A stretch of 64,000 nt of DNA, taken from contig NZ_BCTQ01000001.1 of NCBI RefSeq assembly GCF_001571365.1, forward strand, positions 186,001-250,000. The letters are read 5' to 3'. Source of the stretch: Achromobacter denitrificans NBRC 15125 (GTDB lineage Bacteria > Pseudomonadota > Gammaproteobacteria > Burkholderiales > Burkholderiaceae_B). The position numbers and the translations under genes were made by a program. The notes beneath the pieces are model-generated. The model was not told the origin of the DNA and searched no databases. It saw only the letters and a program-made list of their open reading frames with translations. Shown here one piece after another: positions 9,601 through 16,916 of the stretch (position 1 is the first letter of the stretch; the number at the start of each line of letters is the position of its first letter).

Positions 9601-9829
9601 GACCGCCGCGGCCGCCGTGCTGGCCCTGATCCCGCTGTTGCGCAGCAACTTCTTCGGCCCCATGGCCACCGCCCTCATGGGCGGCATCACCAGCGCCACG
9701 GTGCTGACGCTGTTCTTCCTGCCCGCGCTCTACGCCGCCTGGTTCCGCGTCCGCCATGACGAGCGCGACGAACCCGAAGGCGTGCCGCCGGGCGCGAACG
9801 CCGGCGACACCGCGGAGCGGGGAGCATGA
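6662..9829 (+). CDS. RND efflux permease, inner-membrane pump (pump II)
   Basis: Full-length RND antiporter of 1055 residues. The pattern is TM1, a large periplasmic loop, TM2-6, a second tandem half with another large loop, then TM8-12. The TM4 proton-relay aspartates are visible in LGLLVDDAIIAVEMM, and the second half carries MFGIIMRNSVILVDQIEQD. The long N-terminus (MSRADPDVPAHRHEEGRFN) before the first membrane helix is more polar than in AcrB. The ATG at 6662 overlaps the adaptor stop, giving translational coupling, and the gene ends in an ATGA overlap with the OMF gene. Substrates are unknown; it resembles broad drug/biocide pumps rather than metal (CusA) pumps. Confidence 0.95.
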   Translation: MSRADPDVPAHRHEEGRFNLSAWALRHQPLVIFIITLVTLFGVLSYSKLAQSEDPPFTFRVMVIKTLWPGATAQQVQEQVTDRIAKKLQEASNTDFMRSYSRPGESLIFYTMKDSAPANTVAEQWYQVRKKVGDIAATLPQGVQGPFFNDEFGDVYTNIYTLQGDGFSPAQLRDYADKLRTVLLRVPGVGKVDYFGEQPEHVYVEITNTQLTRLGVSPQQIAQAINSQNAVANAGTLTTADDRVFVRPTGQYANSRALADTLIRIDGKSVRLGDIATIRRGYEDPPVEQMRLGGRLALGIGITMQPGRDVVHLGKALTAKFGELQAQLPAGLTLKEVSSMPRAVSHSVDDFLRSVAEAVGIVLIVSLVSLGLRTGMVVVISIPVVLAVTALFMDMFGIGLHKVSLGTLVLALGLLVDDAIIAVEMMAVKLEQGWSRARAAAFAYTSTAFPMLTGTLVTVAGFLPIALAKSSTGEYTRSIFQVSAIALITSWFAAVVLIPLLGYRMLPERKREAHLPDGHEHDIYDTRFYRRLRGWVAWCVDRRYLVLGGTIVTFAVSMAGFGLVPQQFFPSSDRSELLVDVRLQEGASFAATLRQVERLEKTLEGRPEIEHSVSFVGTGAPRFYLPLDQQLATPNFAQLVITAHSVEDREKLAQWLQPMLREEFPAIRTRLSRLENGPPVGFQVQFRVSGDQIAEVRAVAERVAAEVRADKRSTNVQFDWDEPSERSVRFEIDQQKARELGIASSDVSDFLAMTLSGYAVTQYRERDKLINVSLRAPLDERIDPARLATLAMPTPNGPVPLGSLGHVRYDLEYGVIWERDRQPTITVQADVTAGAQGIDVTRAIDAKLDAVRAELPVGYRIEVGGPVEESGKGQSSINAQMPLMAVAVLTLLMVQLQSFARVLMVVLTAPLGLIGVVAALLMFGKPFGFVAMLGVIAMFGIIMRNSVILVDQIEQDIGAGHKRVDAIVGATVRRFRPITLTAAAAVLALIPLLRSNFFGPMATALMGGITSATVLTLFFLPALYAAWFRVRHDERDEPEGVPPGANAGDTAERGA

Positions 9830-11304
9830 AGCCGATGACGATGACCCGATTCCCGATCCGTCCTTTTCGGTTGGCCGCCCTTCCGCTGACGCTTGCCCTG
9901 GGCGCCTGCGCCTTCGCCCCGGACGGCAAGCCGCCCGCCGTGGCGCCCCCCGCGCAATACGGCGTCGCCCCCACGCCCGCCGCGGGCGCCTCGGCCCAGG
10001 GGGTGGCGCAGCGTTTCGAACAGGGCGCCCGGCCGGTGCCCGAATGGTGGAAACGCTATGGCTCCGCCGCGCTCGACGCGCTGGTGGAGGAAGGTCTGGC
10101 CCACAGCCCGGACCTGGCGGCGGCGGAACGCAATCTTGCAGGCGCGCGCGAACAATTGCGCGGGCAGGTGAACTCGTCCATGCTGCCCTCGGTGGACGCC
10201 GGCGCGGACGCTTCGCGCAGGCGCGCGCTCACGATGCCGAACCTGCCCGAGCCGACGGCCCGCTACAACGTGTTCACCGGGCAGATCCACGCCCAGTACG
10301 ACCTGGACCTGTTCGGCGCGGCGCGCTTCGCCAACCTGTCCCTGGCCGCCCAGGTGGCGCAGCAGGCATTCCAGCTCGAATCCGCTCGGCGCTCGCTGGC
10401 CGGCAACATCGTCACCGGCGCCATCGCCGCCTCCGCGCTCGCGCAGCGCGTGGCCCTGACCGAAAAACAGGCGGTGCTGGCGCGCCAGGTGGCGCGCGAT
10501 ACGCAGCGCCGCTACGAGCTGGGCGCCGCCTCGCAGAACGACGCCCTCGACGCGGACCAGGACGCGGCCTCGCTGGAAGCCTCGCTGCCCGGATTGCGCG
10601 CGCGCTGGCATGCCACCCGCCACGCGCTGGCCGTGCTGCTGGGCCGCACGCCCGACCAGGCCCCGCCCGACCTGGATTTCGACATGCTGGCCGTGCCCGA
10701 GCAGGTGCCGGTGGTGGTGCCGTCCGAACTGCTGGCCTCGCGTCCGGACATCCTGCTGGCCGATGCCGTGGTGCAGGCCGCCGCGGCCGACGTGGGCGCG
10801 GCAACCGCGCAGCTGTTCCCCAGCCTGTCGCTGTCGGCCTCCATGGGCCAGGCGGGCTTCAACTGGCCGGCGGCGCTGTCGGGCGCCGGCTCCATCTGGG
10901 CCATCGGGGCGTCGCTGACGCAGCCCATCTTCCACGGCGGCGCGCTGCTGGCCGAGCGCAACGCGGCCAAGGAGCGCTACGAAGCGTCCCTGCTGCAGTA
11001 CAAGCAGACCGTGCTGACGGCATTCCGCGACGTGGCCGACACGCTGTCCCGGCTGGACGCGGGCGGGCAGGCGCTGGCCTCCGCCGAGTCGTCGCGGCAG
11101 GCGGCGGAGCAGTCGTACCGCAACACGGCCAGCCGCGTCCGCCTGGGCGCGCTGCCGCCCTATACCGAGTACGCGGCCGAGCAGCATTATGTCGCCGCCC
11201 GTTTGCGCGAAGTCGATTACGCCGACGCCCGCCTGACCGAAACCGCGGCGCTGTTCCAGGCCATGGGTTCGCCCGTGCGCGCGCAGGACCCCGCGCCGCG
11301 CTAG
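9826..11304 (+). CDS. NodT/OprM-type outer-membrane efflux lipoprotein (pump II)
   Basis: Outer-membrane channel subunit of 492 residues. The signal peptide ends in the lipobox LALGACA (Cys near residue 28), so it is a lipid-anchored TolC-like protein. The two repeated TolC/NodT modules are seen: WWKRYGSAALDALVEEGL with YDLDLFGAARFA, then ELLASRPDILLADA with QLFPSLSLSASMGQAGF and TQPIFHGGAL. Heptad-like Ala/Gln/Arg helices form the periplasmic barrel. ATG at 9826 overlaps the permease TGA by one base. With the adaptor and permease this completes a tripartite pump encoded in one operon. Confidence 0.94.
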   Translation: MKPMTMTRFPIRPFRLAALPLTLALGACAFAPDGKPPAVAPPAQYGVAPTPAAGASAQGVAQRFEQGARPVPEWWKRYGSAALDALVEEGLAHSPDLAAAERNLAGAREQLRGQVNSSMLPSVDAGADASRRRALTMPNLPEPTARYNVFTGQIHAQYDLDLFGAARFANLSLAAQVAQQAFQLESARRSLAGNIVTGAIAASALAQRVALTEKQAVLARQVARDTQRRYELGAASQNDALDADQDAASLEASLPGLRARWHATRHALAVLLGRTPDQAPPDLDFDMLAVPEQVPVVVPSELLASRPDILLADAVVQAAAADVGAATAQLFPSLSLSASMGQAGFNWPAALSGAGSIWAIGASLTQPIFHGGALLAERNAAKERYEASLLQYKQTVLTAFRDVADTLSRLDAGGQALASAESSRQAAEQSYRNTASRVRLGALPPYTEYAAEQHYVAARLREVDYADARLTETAALFQAMGSPVRAQDPAPR

Positions 11305-11477
11305 CCGGCGCGGGGTCGGAATTCCTCGCCCCGGCCGCCCAGGCCTGGGGCGCCTGTTCCCCATGCGCGACGCGAGCCCGGCAACGAATGAGCGCGCCCG
11401 CGCCCATGGGGACTACCCAGCTCGTCCGGCGCGCAACGTCCGTCCCTCCCTCCTGCCCTGGTAAACCCTGAGCAATA

Positions 11478-11487
11478 TTGGCGCCAA
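11478..11487. promoter_or_regulatory. Operator-like palindrome TTGGCGCCAA, site 1 of 3
   Basis: Perfect 10-bp palindrome inside ATATTGGCGCCAAAATAA, 71 bp before the ATG of the C45-family gene. The same 18-bp string occurs upstream of the second solute-binding-protein gene (16066 onward), and a longer palindrome with the same core lies before the transporter operon (21325-21340). I infer binding of the GntR repressor encoded at 16203-16823. A weak -10-like TAACAT lies downstream of the site. Confidence 0.65.
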
Positions 11488-11557
11488 AATAAGCTAACAT
11501 TTTTTGGCACTCATTTTTATTTCCCGATTCCGCGGCGCGCGGCGCCGCCTTCCGTCC

Positions 11558-12694
11558 ATGACCCAGATCACCCAATTCCCCTTCGTATCGGTTTCCGGTT
11601 CGCCCGAAGCCCGCGGCCGCTCCTATGGCCAACAAGCCGCCGACCGCGTGCGCAAGAGCGCCGCGATGTACGGCCAGACCCTGGTCGACCTGGGTTATGA
11701 CGCCATGGCGCGCACCCAGCTCATCACCGGCTTCGCCCGCGAGATCGAGAACTTCGCGCCCCATTACCTGGAAGAAATGCGCGGCATCGCCGCCGGCGCC
11801 GACGTGTCCTTCGAAGACATCGTCATGGTCAACGCGCGCACGGAAGTCATCGCCAAGGCCCGCGCCGAAAAGAAGAAGGCGGCCGAACTGGAGCCGGGCG
11901 ACGGCTGCACCGGCGCCATGATCCTGCCCACGCGCTCGGCCAACGGCCGCCTCATCCATGGCCAGAACTGGGATTGGCGCGCCGAGTGCGCCGAGACCGC
12001 CATCGTGCTGCGCGTGCGCAACGACAACGGCCCCGACATCCTGACCTTCGTCGAAGCGGGCGGCCTGGCGCGCAGCGGCCTCAACAGCGCCGGCGTCTCC
12101 ATCACCGCGAACTACCTGGAATCCGACCGCGACTTCCGCCAGCTCGGCGTGCCGCTGTCGCTGATCCGCCGCAAGGTGCTGGAGCAGGAACATTTCGCCC
12201 TCGCCATCAAGACGGTGGCGACCACGCCCAAGTCCTGCTCGAACAACATCATGATCGGCATGGCCGCCGGCTTCGGCGTGGACTACGAGTGCACGACCGA
12301 CGAAGCCTTCCCCATCTATCCGGGCAGCGACGACCTGATCGTCCACGCCAACCACTGGGTCAGCGAAGTCGCCCTGGGCAAGCTGCGCGACACCGGCCGC
12401 GCCAGCACGCCCGAGAGCGCCTACCGCGACTGGCGCGTGCGCCGCCTGCTCAACGAGCGCGAGCAACTGACGCGCGAAGACCTCAAGCGCGCCCTGTTCG
12501 ACGACTTCGGCGCGCCTTACTCGGTGTGCCGTCCGCCGCGCCCCGGCAGCCACGACAACCTGTCGGCCACGGTCGCCATGGTGATCATGGAGCCCGCCGC
12601 CGGCCTGATGGAAGTCGCCCCCCTGCCCGCCCTGAACCGCAGCTTCACGCGGTACAGCCTGAACGCCGAACCCGAACTGCTGGCCGCCGCCTGA
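11558..12694 (+). CDS. C45-family acyltransferase/amidohydrolase (penicillin acyltransferase-like)
   Basis: N-terminal-nucleophile hydrolase family protein of 378 residues. The hallmark is GDGCT, with Cys117 as expected nucleophile exposed by autocleavage after Gly116, followed by GRLIHGQNWDWR as in fungal isopenicillin-N acyltransferase and bacterial C45 homologues. Known members form or hydrolyse amide bonds of N-acyl compounds. The true substrate here is unknown; hydrolysis of an N-acyl amino acid or peptide imported by the neighbouring ABC system is plausible. I chose the ATG giving MTQITQFPFVSVSG because the longer frame from 11504 starts in the promoter region. No signal peptide is seen, so a cytoplasmic enzyme is likely. 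A solute-binding-protein gene follows 38 bp downstream. Confidence 0.88.
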   Translation: MTQITQFPFVSVSGSPEARGRSYGQQAADRVRKSAAMYGQTLVDLGYDAMARTQLITGFAREIENFAPHYLEEMRGIAAGADVSFEDIVMVNARTEVIAKARAEKKKAAELEPGDGCTGAMILPTRSANGRLIHGQNWDWRAECAETAIVLRVRNDNGPDILTFVEAGGLARSGLNSAGVSITANYLESDRDFRQLGVPLSLIRRKVLEQEHFALAIKTVATTPKSCSNNIMIGMAAGFGVDYECTTDEAFPIYPGSDDLIVHANHWVSEVALGKLRDTGRASTPESAYRDWRVRRLLNEREQLTREDLKRALFDDFGAPYSVCRPPRPGSHDNLSATVAMVIMEPAAGLMEVAPLPALNRSFTRYSLNAEPELLAAA

Positions 12695-12732
12695 ACCGGC
12701 GGGCGCTGGCGCAACCCGAGGAAGACGTAGCC

Positions 12733-14298
12733 ATGAAACTCCATTTACTGGGCGCCGCGCTGGCGCTGGCGCTGGGCGGCCTGTCGCTGCCCGCCGCCGC
12801 GCAGGCCGCCGCGCCGCTGCGCATTTCGCTTACGGCCGACATCCGTTCGACCGAACCCGGCGTCAACCGGGACAGCAATAGCGACGCGGTCGTGCTGCAT
12901 ATCGTCGAAGGCCTGGTGGCCTATGGCGAGGATGCGGAAGTCCGCCCGCTGCTGGCCAAGTCGGTCGACATCAGCCCGGATGGCAAGACCTACACGTTCA
13001 CGCTGCGCGACGGCGTGAAGTTCCACAATGGCGCGCCGCTGACCTCGGCGGACGTGCTGTGGAGCTGGCAGCACTACACGGCGGCCAAGTCGGGCTGGCG
13101 CTGCGCCAGCGAATTCGACGGACGCGGCACCGTGAAAGTGCTGGGCGTGGAAGCGCCGGACGCGAACACCGTCGTCTATCACCTGGAAAAGCCCAGCGCC
13201 CTGTTCCTGGCCTCGCTGGCACGCACCGATTGCGGCGGTGCCGGCATCCTGCACAAAGACTCCGTCAAGGCCGACGGCAGCTGGGACAAGCCCATCGGCA
13301 CCGGCCCGTTCTCGCTCGGCGAATGGAAGCGCGGCGAGTATGTAAGCCTGAAGAAGTTCGCCAACTATGCCAACCGTGGCGGCGCGCGTGACGGCTATAC
13401 CGGTTCCAAGCGCCCGCTCGTGGACGAGGTCCGGTTCGTGATCGTTCCCGACGACTCCACGGCCAAGGCCGCGCTGCAACGCGGCGATATCGACATCATC
13501 GAAGACGTCTCCAACAACGACGTCCCCGTGCTGCAGAAGACGCCGAACATCAAGGTGGCCTACGCCCCCGTGATGAGCATGACGGCGCTGCTGCTGCAGA
13601 CCAAGGATCCGGTGCTGTCCCACCCGAAGATGCGCCAGGCGCTGGCCCACGCCATCGACTACACGCAACTGGCCGCCGCCGTCACCGAAGGCCTGGCTCA
13701 GCCCAACAATTCCATCGTGCCCCTGGTGTCGCCGTACTACGACGCCACCCAGAAGCAGGGCTGGAGCTACGACGTCGCCAAGTCGCAGAAGCTGCTGCAG
13801 GAAGCCGGGTACAAGGGCCAGGAACTGGTGCTGCTGACGACCAAGCGCTATCCGCAGTCGTATAACTCGGCCGTGATCATCCAGGCCATGCTGCAATCGG
13901 CCGGCATCAACGCGCGCCTGTCGGTGGTGGAATGGGCCACGCAGCTGGACCGCTACAACGCCGGCACGTACCAGATGATGTCCTTCCCCTACTCCGCCCG
14001 CCTCGACGCGGCGCTGAGCTACGAGATGATGTCGGGCGACAAGGCCAAGCAGCCGCGCAAGGTTTGGGACAATCCGGAAGCGCTGAAGCTCATCGACGCA
14101 GCCTCGGTTGATTCCGAGTCGGCAAAGCGCCAGTCCTCGTTCGACCAACTGCACAAGCTGTTCCTCGCCGACGTTCCCAGCATCCCCCTGTACAACGGCC
14201 TCGATATCGGCGCCTTCCGCTCGGACATCAAGGGATACCAGCCGTGGGCAGTCAAGAAGCCGCGGGCCTGGGAAGTTGAGAGGGTTGCAACGCCCTGA
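12733..14298 (+). CDS. ABC transporter family-5 solute-binding protein, copy A
   Basis: Periplasmic peptide/dipeptide-type binding protein of 521 residues. The signal peptide MKLHLLGAALALALGGLSLPAAAQA is followed by LRISLTADIRSTEPGVNRDS and the SBP family 5 core: GKTYTFTLRDGVKFHNG, SADVLWSWQHY, KPIGTGPFSLGEWKRGEYV. It is a clear paralogue of the product at 14466-16025 (both have IRST.PGVNRD, GVKFHNGA.LTSADVLW and WATQLDRYN). It is probably co-transcribed with the C45 gene. No permease genes adjoin it, so it likely feeds the DppBC-like transporter at 16917-20331. Confidence 0.93.
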   Translation: MKLHLLGAALALALGGLSLPAAAQAAAPLRISLTADIRSTEPGVNRDSNSDAVVLHIVEGLVAYGEDAEVRPLLAKSVDISPDGKTYTFTLRDGVKFHNGAPLTSADVLWSWQHYTAAKSGWRCASEFDGRGTVKVLGVEAPDANTVVYHLEKPSALFLASLARTDCGGAGILHKDSVKADGSWDKPIGTGPFSLGEWKRGEYVSLKKFANYANRGGARDGYTGSKRPLVDEVRFVIVPDDSTAKAALQRGDIDIIEDVSNNDVPVLQKTPNIKVAYAPVMSMTALLLQTKDPVLSHPKMRQALAHAIDYTQLAAAVTEGLAQPNNSIVPLVSPYYDATQKQGWSYDVAKSQKLLQEAGYKGQELVLLTTKRYPQSYNSAVIIQAMLQSAGINARLSVVEWATQLDRYNAGTYQMMSFPYSARLDAALSYEMMSGDKAKQPRKVWDNPEALKLIDAASVDSESAKRQSSFDQLHKLFLADVPSIPLYNGLDIGAFRSDIKGYQPWAVKKPRAWEVERVATP

Positions 14299-14362
14299 TG
14301 GTTCTTCGTAGGTCGAGCCCGTGACGCCGCTGGACCTATGTATGTGAGAGGTTGATATGCCC

Positions 14363-14396
14363 GCCCAAAACGACCGCCCGCGCGGTCGTTTTGGGC
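14363..14396. terminator. Bidirectional terminator between the two convergent SBP genes
   Basis: A perfect inverted repeat with 15-bp arms (GCCCAAAACGACCGC and its complement) around a 4-nt loop. The A and T runs fall inside the arms, so either strand forms a GC-rich hairpin followed by TTTT. It sits 65 bp after the stop of copy A and 70 bp after that of copy B. Confidence 0.82.
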
Positions 14397-14465
14397 ATAC
14401 ACACATTCGGAAACTGACGCAGTGCTTGCTGCGCGGACACGGCCGGCGCCTAAAGAACCGAATCC

Positions 14466-16025
14466 TTACTTCCCGGCAACAATCTTCGTTTCCCACACTC
14501 GCGGCTTCCCCTCCCACACGGAGAAACCTTCCACGCGTTTGTTGTGCGCCCAGGCATCCGCGCCGTTGTACAGCACCAGCAGCGGCGTCTGTTCCAGCAT
14601 CAGGGTGTGCAGTTGGTCGAACAGGGCCTGGCGCTTGGCGGGGTCCGATTCCAGGAAGCTCTCGTCGATCAGCTTCTGGGCCGCAGGATCATCCCAGACC
14701 TTGCGCGGCTGCTTGGACTTGTCGCCGGCGAACTGCTCGAAGCTCAGGGCCGGGTCCAGGCGCGAGGAATAGGTGAAGGAGCTGATCTGGTACTTGCCGG
14801 TGTTGTAGCGGTCCAGCTGCGTGGCCCACTCCAGCACCTCGATCTTGGCGTTGATGCCCACCGCCTGCATCATGGCCTGGGCCATCACCGCCACCTGGTA
14901 GCTCGGCACGTGGGCGCGCTTGTTGGCGTAGATGACGATGGGCTCGCCCTTGTAGCCGGCTTCCTTCAGCAATTGCTGCGCGCGCGCCGGGTCGTACTTG
15001 TAGGTGCGCTTCTCCGAATCCTGATAGTAGGCCGACCCCGCGTGCACGGCGGAGTTGTTCAACTGGCCCAGGCCTTCGGAGGCCGCGGCCACCACTTGCG
15101 GGATGTCCAGCGAGGCCGCGATGGCCTGGCGCAGCTTCACGTTCTTCAGCACCGGATCCTGCGTCTGGAACAACAGCGTGTGCTTGGTGGCGTCGTGCGG
15201 ACCGAACACGGTCAGGTTGCGCGAATTCTTCAGTTCGGCGACGTCGGTGCTGGTGATCTGCCCGGCGTCGATCGCGCCCGAGGCCATGCCCGCCTTCGAA
15301 GTCGAGGGGTCCGGCACCACCAGGAACTTGACCTCGTCCACCAGCGGCCGTTTGGAGCCGACATAGCCGTCCGGTTTGTCGCCGGCGGGAGAGACGTAGT
15401 CCTTGAAGGCGGACAACAGCGCGTATTCGCCGCGTTTCCATTCCTTGAGGGTGAAGGGCCCGGTGCCCACCGGCTTGATCCAGGAACCGTCGGCCGCGAC
15501 GGAATCCTTGGAAAGGATGGCCGTCATGCCGCAATCGGTGCGCGCCAGCGAATCCAGGAACACCGCGGACTTGCGGTCCAGCTTCATCACCACGGTCCGG
15601 GCGTCGGGCGCGAACACCTCGGTCACTTTCAGCCCGTTGCGGCCGTCGAAATCGCTGCGGCAACGCCAATCCGTCTTCGGATCCATGTAGCGCTCCCAGT
15701 TCCACAGCACGTCGGCCGAGGTCAGCGTGGCGCCGTTATGGAACTTCACGCCGTCGCGCAGCTTGAAGGTGTAGGTCAGGCCGTCTTCCGACAAGTCCAC
15801 CGACTTGGCCAGCAAGGGCGCCACGGTGCCGTTCTCGCGATAGCCGACCAGGCCTTCGACGATATTGAGCACCACGCCGTCGGTCGTGTTGTCGCGGTTG
15901 ACGCCAGGATTGGTGGAGCGGATGTCGGCGGGTTGGGCGACGGTCAGCAGTTCTGCCTGGACCGGAGCGGCGGCAGCCAGCGCCAGGCTGAGCGCGAGCG
16001 CTCTGGGAACGAAAACGTGGTGCAT
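14466..16025 (-). CDS. ABC transporter family-5 solute-binding protein, copy B
   Basis: Second peptide-type binding protein, 519 residues. I start at MHHVFVPRALALSLALAAAAP, where GGGGAG lies upstream; the longer reading from 16151 crosses the operator and promoter. After the signal peptide (cleavage near PVQAE) comes VAQPADIRSTNPGVNRD, then TYTFKLRDGVKFHNGA, SADVLWNWERY, KPVGTGPFTLKEWKRGEYA and WATQLDRYNTGKYQ. Large parts align residue for residue with copy A, but the binding-pocket regions differ, suggesting two related ligands or affinities for one transporter. It is a single-gene unit bounded by the terminator at 14363 and the operator at 16068. Confidence 0.93.
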   Translation of the reverse strand: MHHVFVPRALALSLALAAAAPVQAELLTVAQPADIRSTNPGVNRDNTTDGVVLNIVEGLVGYRENGTVAPLLAKSVDLSEDGLTYTFKLRDGVKFHNGATLTSADVLWNWERYMDPKTDWRCRSDFDGRNGLKVTEVFAPDARTVVMKLDRKSAVFLDSLARTDCGMTAILSKDSVAADGSWIKPVGTGPFTLKEWKRGEYALLSAFKDYVSPAGDKPDGYVGSKRPLVDEVKFLVVPDPSTSKAGMASGAIDAGQITSTDVAELKNSRNLTVFGPHDATKHTLLFQTQDPVLKNVKLRQAIAASLDIPQVVAAASEGLGQLNNSAVHAGSAYYQDSEKRTYKYDPARAQQLLKEAGYKGEPIVIYANKRAHVPSYQVAVMAQAMMQAVGINAKIEVLEWATQLDRYNTGKYQISSFTYSSRLDPALSFEQFAGDKSKQPRKVWDDPAAQKLIDESFLESDPAKRQALFDQLHTLMLEQTPLLVLYNGADAWAHNKRVEGFSVWEGKPRVWETKIVAGK

Positions 16026-16061
16026 GCAAAAAACTCCCCGGCGTGCGGCGCAAAATTCACG

Positions 16062-16090
16062 CATATATTGGCGCCAAAATAATCTCGCAA
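16062..16090 (-). promoter_or_regulatory. Promoter with TTGGCGCCAA operator, site 2 of 3
   Basis: On the minus strand TTGCGA (16090-16085) and TATATG (16067-16062) lie 17 bp apart. The perfect palindrome TTGGCGCCAA (16068-16077) fills the promoter-proximal end of that spacer. This position is typical of repression by blocking RNA polymerase. The transcript would start about 30 nt before the ATG of SBP copy B at 16025. The regulator gene is about 40 bp beyond the SBP promoter region on the other side, making its GntR product the obvious candidate. Confidence 0.62.
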
Positions 16091-16202
16091 TTATGGACGG
16101 TCTGCCGCCCGCCGCCATACGGGGTATCCCTGAAACGCGCCCCAAATGCATCGCGGCGGCCCCTTTTCAGGAAGCCGCCGCGATGGCCGGAGTATCAGGC
16201 TT

Positions 16203-16823
16203 TCAGGAAATGTCCTGGCCGACGTGGGCCGCGATGATTTTCTGCAGCCGTTTCACGTCGCGCGCCTCCAGCGCCTCGACCATGTCGAAGTGCTCGCGGG
16301 CGGACGTTTCGATGCGCGAACGCGTCACCCACTCCTTGGCGGGCGCGGCCGGCCCGCGAGCGCGGGTTTCCTGGATCAGGGCGGCCAGCTCGCGGTTGCT
16401 GCACATCTCGTACATGCCAGCATGGAAAGCCAGGTTGACTTCATATTGCTCCAGCAGCGTGCCATCCTGGAGCAATTTGTCGAAGCGCTCGGCCAGGGCG
16501 CGCAACGCCCGCACCTTGGCGGCGGTGACGTTGGGCATGAGGTCCGCCGCCGCGCCGGTCTCCAGCAGGATGCGGATATCCCGGATCTGCAGGTGCAGGT
16601 CCGGGTCCATCGCGTAGACGTGGTAGCCCCGGTTCGGAATGTGCGCAATCAGCCGCTTCGCGGCCAATTGGTCTAGCGCCCGCCGGACGTCCAGGCGCTT
16701 GGCCTCGTAACGTTCCTGCAGGTCGATCTGTTTCAGCCAGGCGCCGGGACCATATACGCCCGCTTGAATATCATGGGCAATACGATCAACCAGGCCGGGC
16801 CGTGTCGCCGCCGCTTTCGGCAT
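16203..16823 (-). CDS. GntR-family (FadR/FCD subfamily) regulator
   Basis: Transcription factor of 206 residues. The N-terminal winged helix (about 8-68) contains DIQAGVYGPGAWLKQIDL, DVRRALDQLAAKRLI and the wing HIPNRGYHVYAMD. The C-terminal all-helical FCD domain (about 75-200) includes IRILLETGAAADLM and the likely metal/ligand-site histidines in LAFHAGMYEMCSN and SAREHFDMVEAL. GGGAGG precedes the ATG at 16823. It is the last gene of the minus-strand cluster, 93 bp after the ATPase gene, and lies between the three copies of the TTGGCGCCAA palindrome. It is most likely their repressor, released by a transported compound or its hydrolysis product. Confidence 0.92.
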   Translation of the reverse strand: MPKAAATRPGLVDRIAHDIQAGVYGPGAWLKQIDLQERYEAKRLDVRRALDQLAAKRLIAHIPNRGYHVYAMDPDLHLQIRDIRILLETGAAADLMPNVTAAKVRALRALAERFDKLLQDGTLLEQYEVNLAFHAGMYEMCSNRELAALIQETRARGPAAPAKEWVTRSRIETSAREHFDMVEALEARDVKRLQKIIAAHVGQDIS

Positions 16824-16916
16824 GGACCCCTCCCGTCAATCAAATCCGAAGCGCGTATTTTAGGGGCAAGTGCGCGCCGCGCCAGCAGGCGCGCGCGCGA
16901 CGCCTCGCCCCAGGGC

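Noticed and set aside
7163-9757. An 864-residue open frame antisense to the pump II permease
   Set aside because: Low-complexity His/Gln/Gly/Arg composition typical of a GC-rich shadow frame; the plus strand encodes a complete RND permease.
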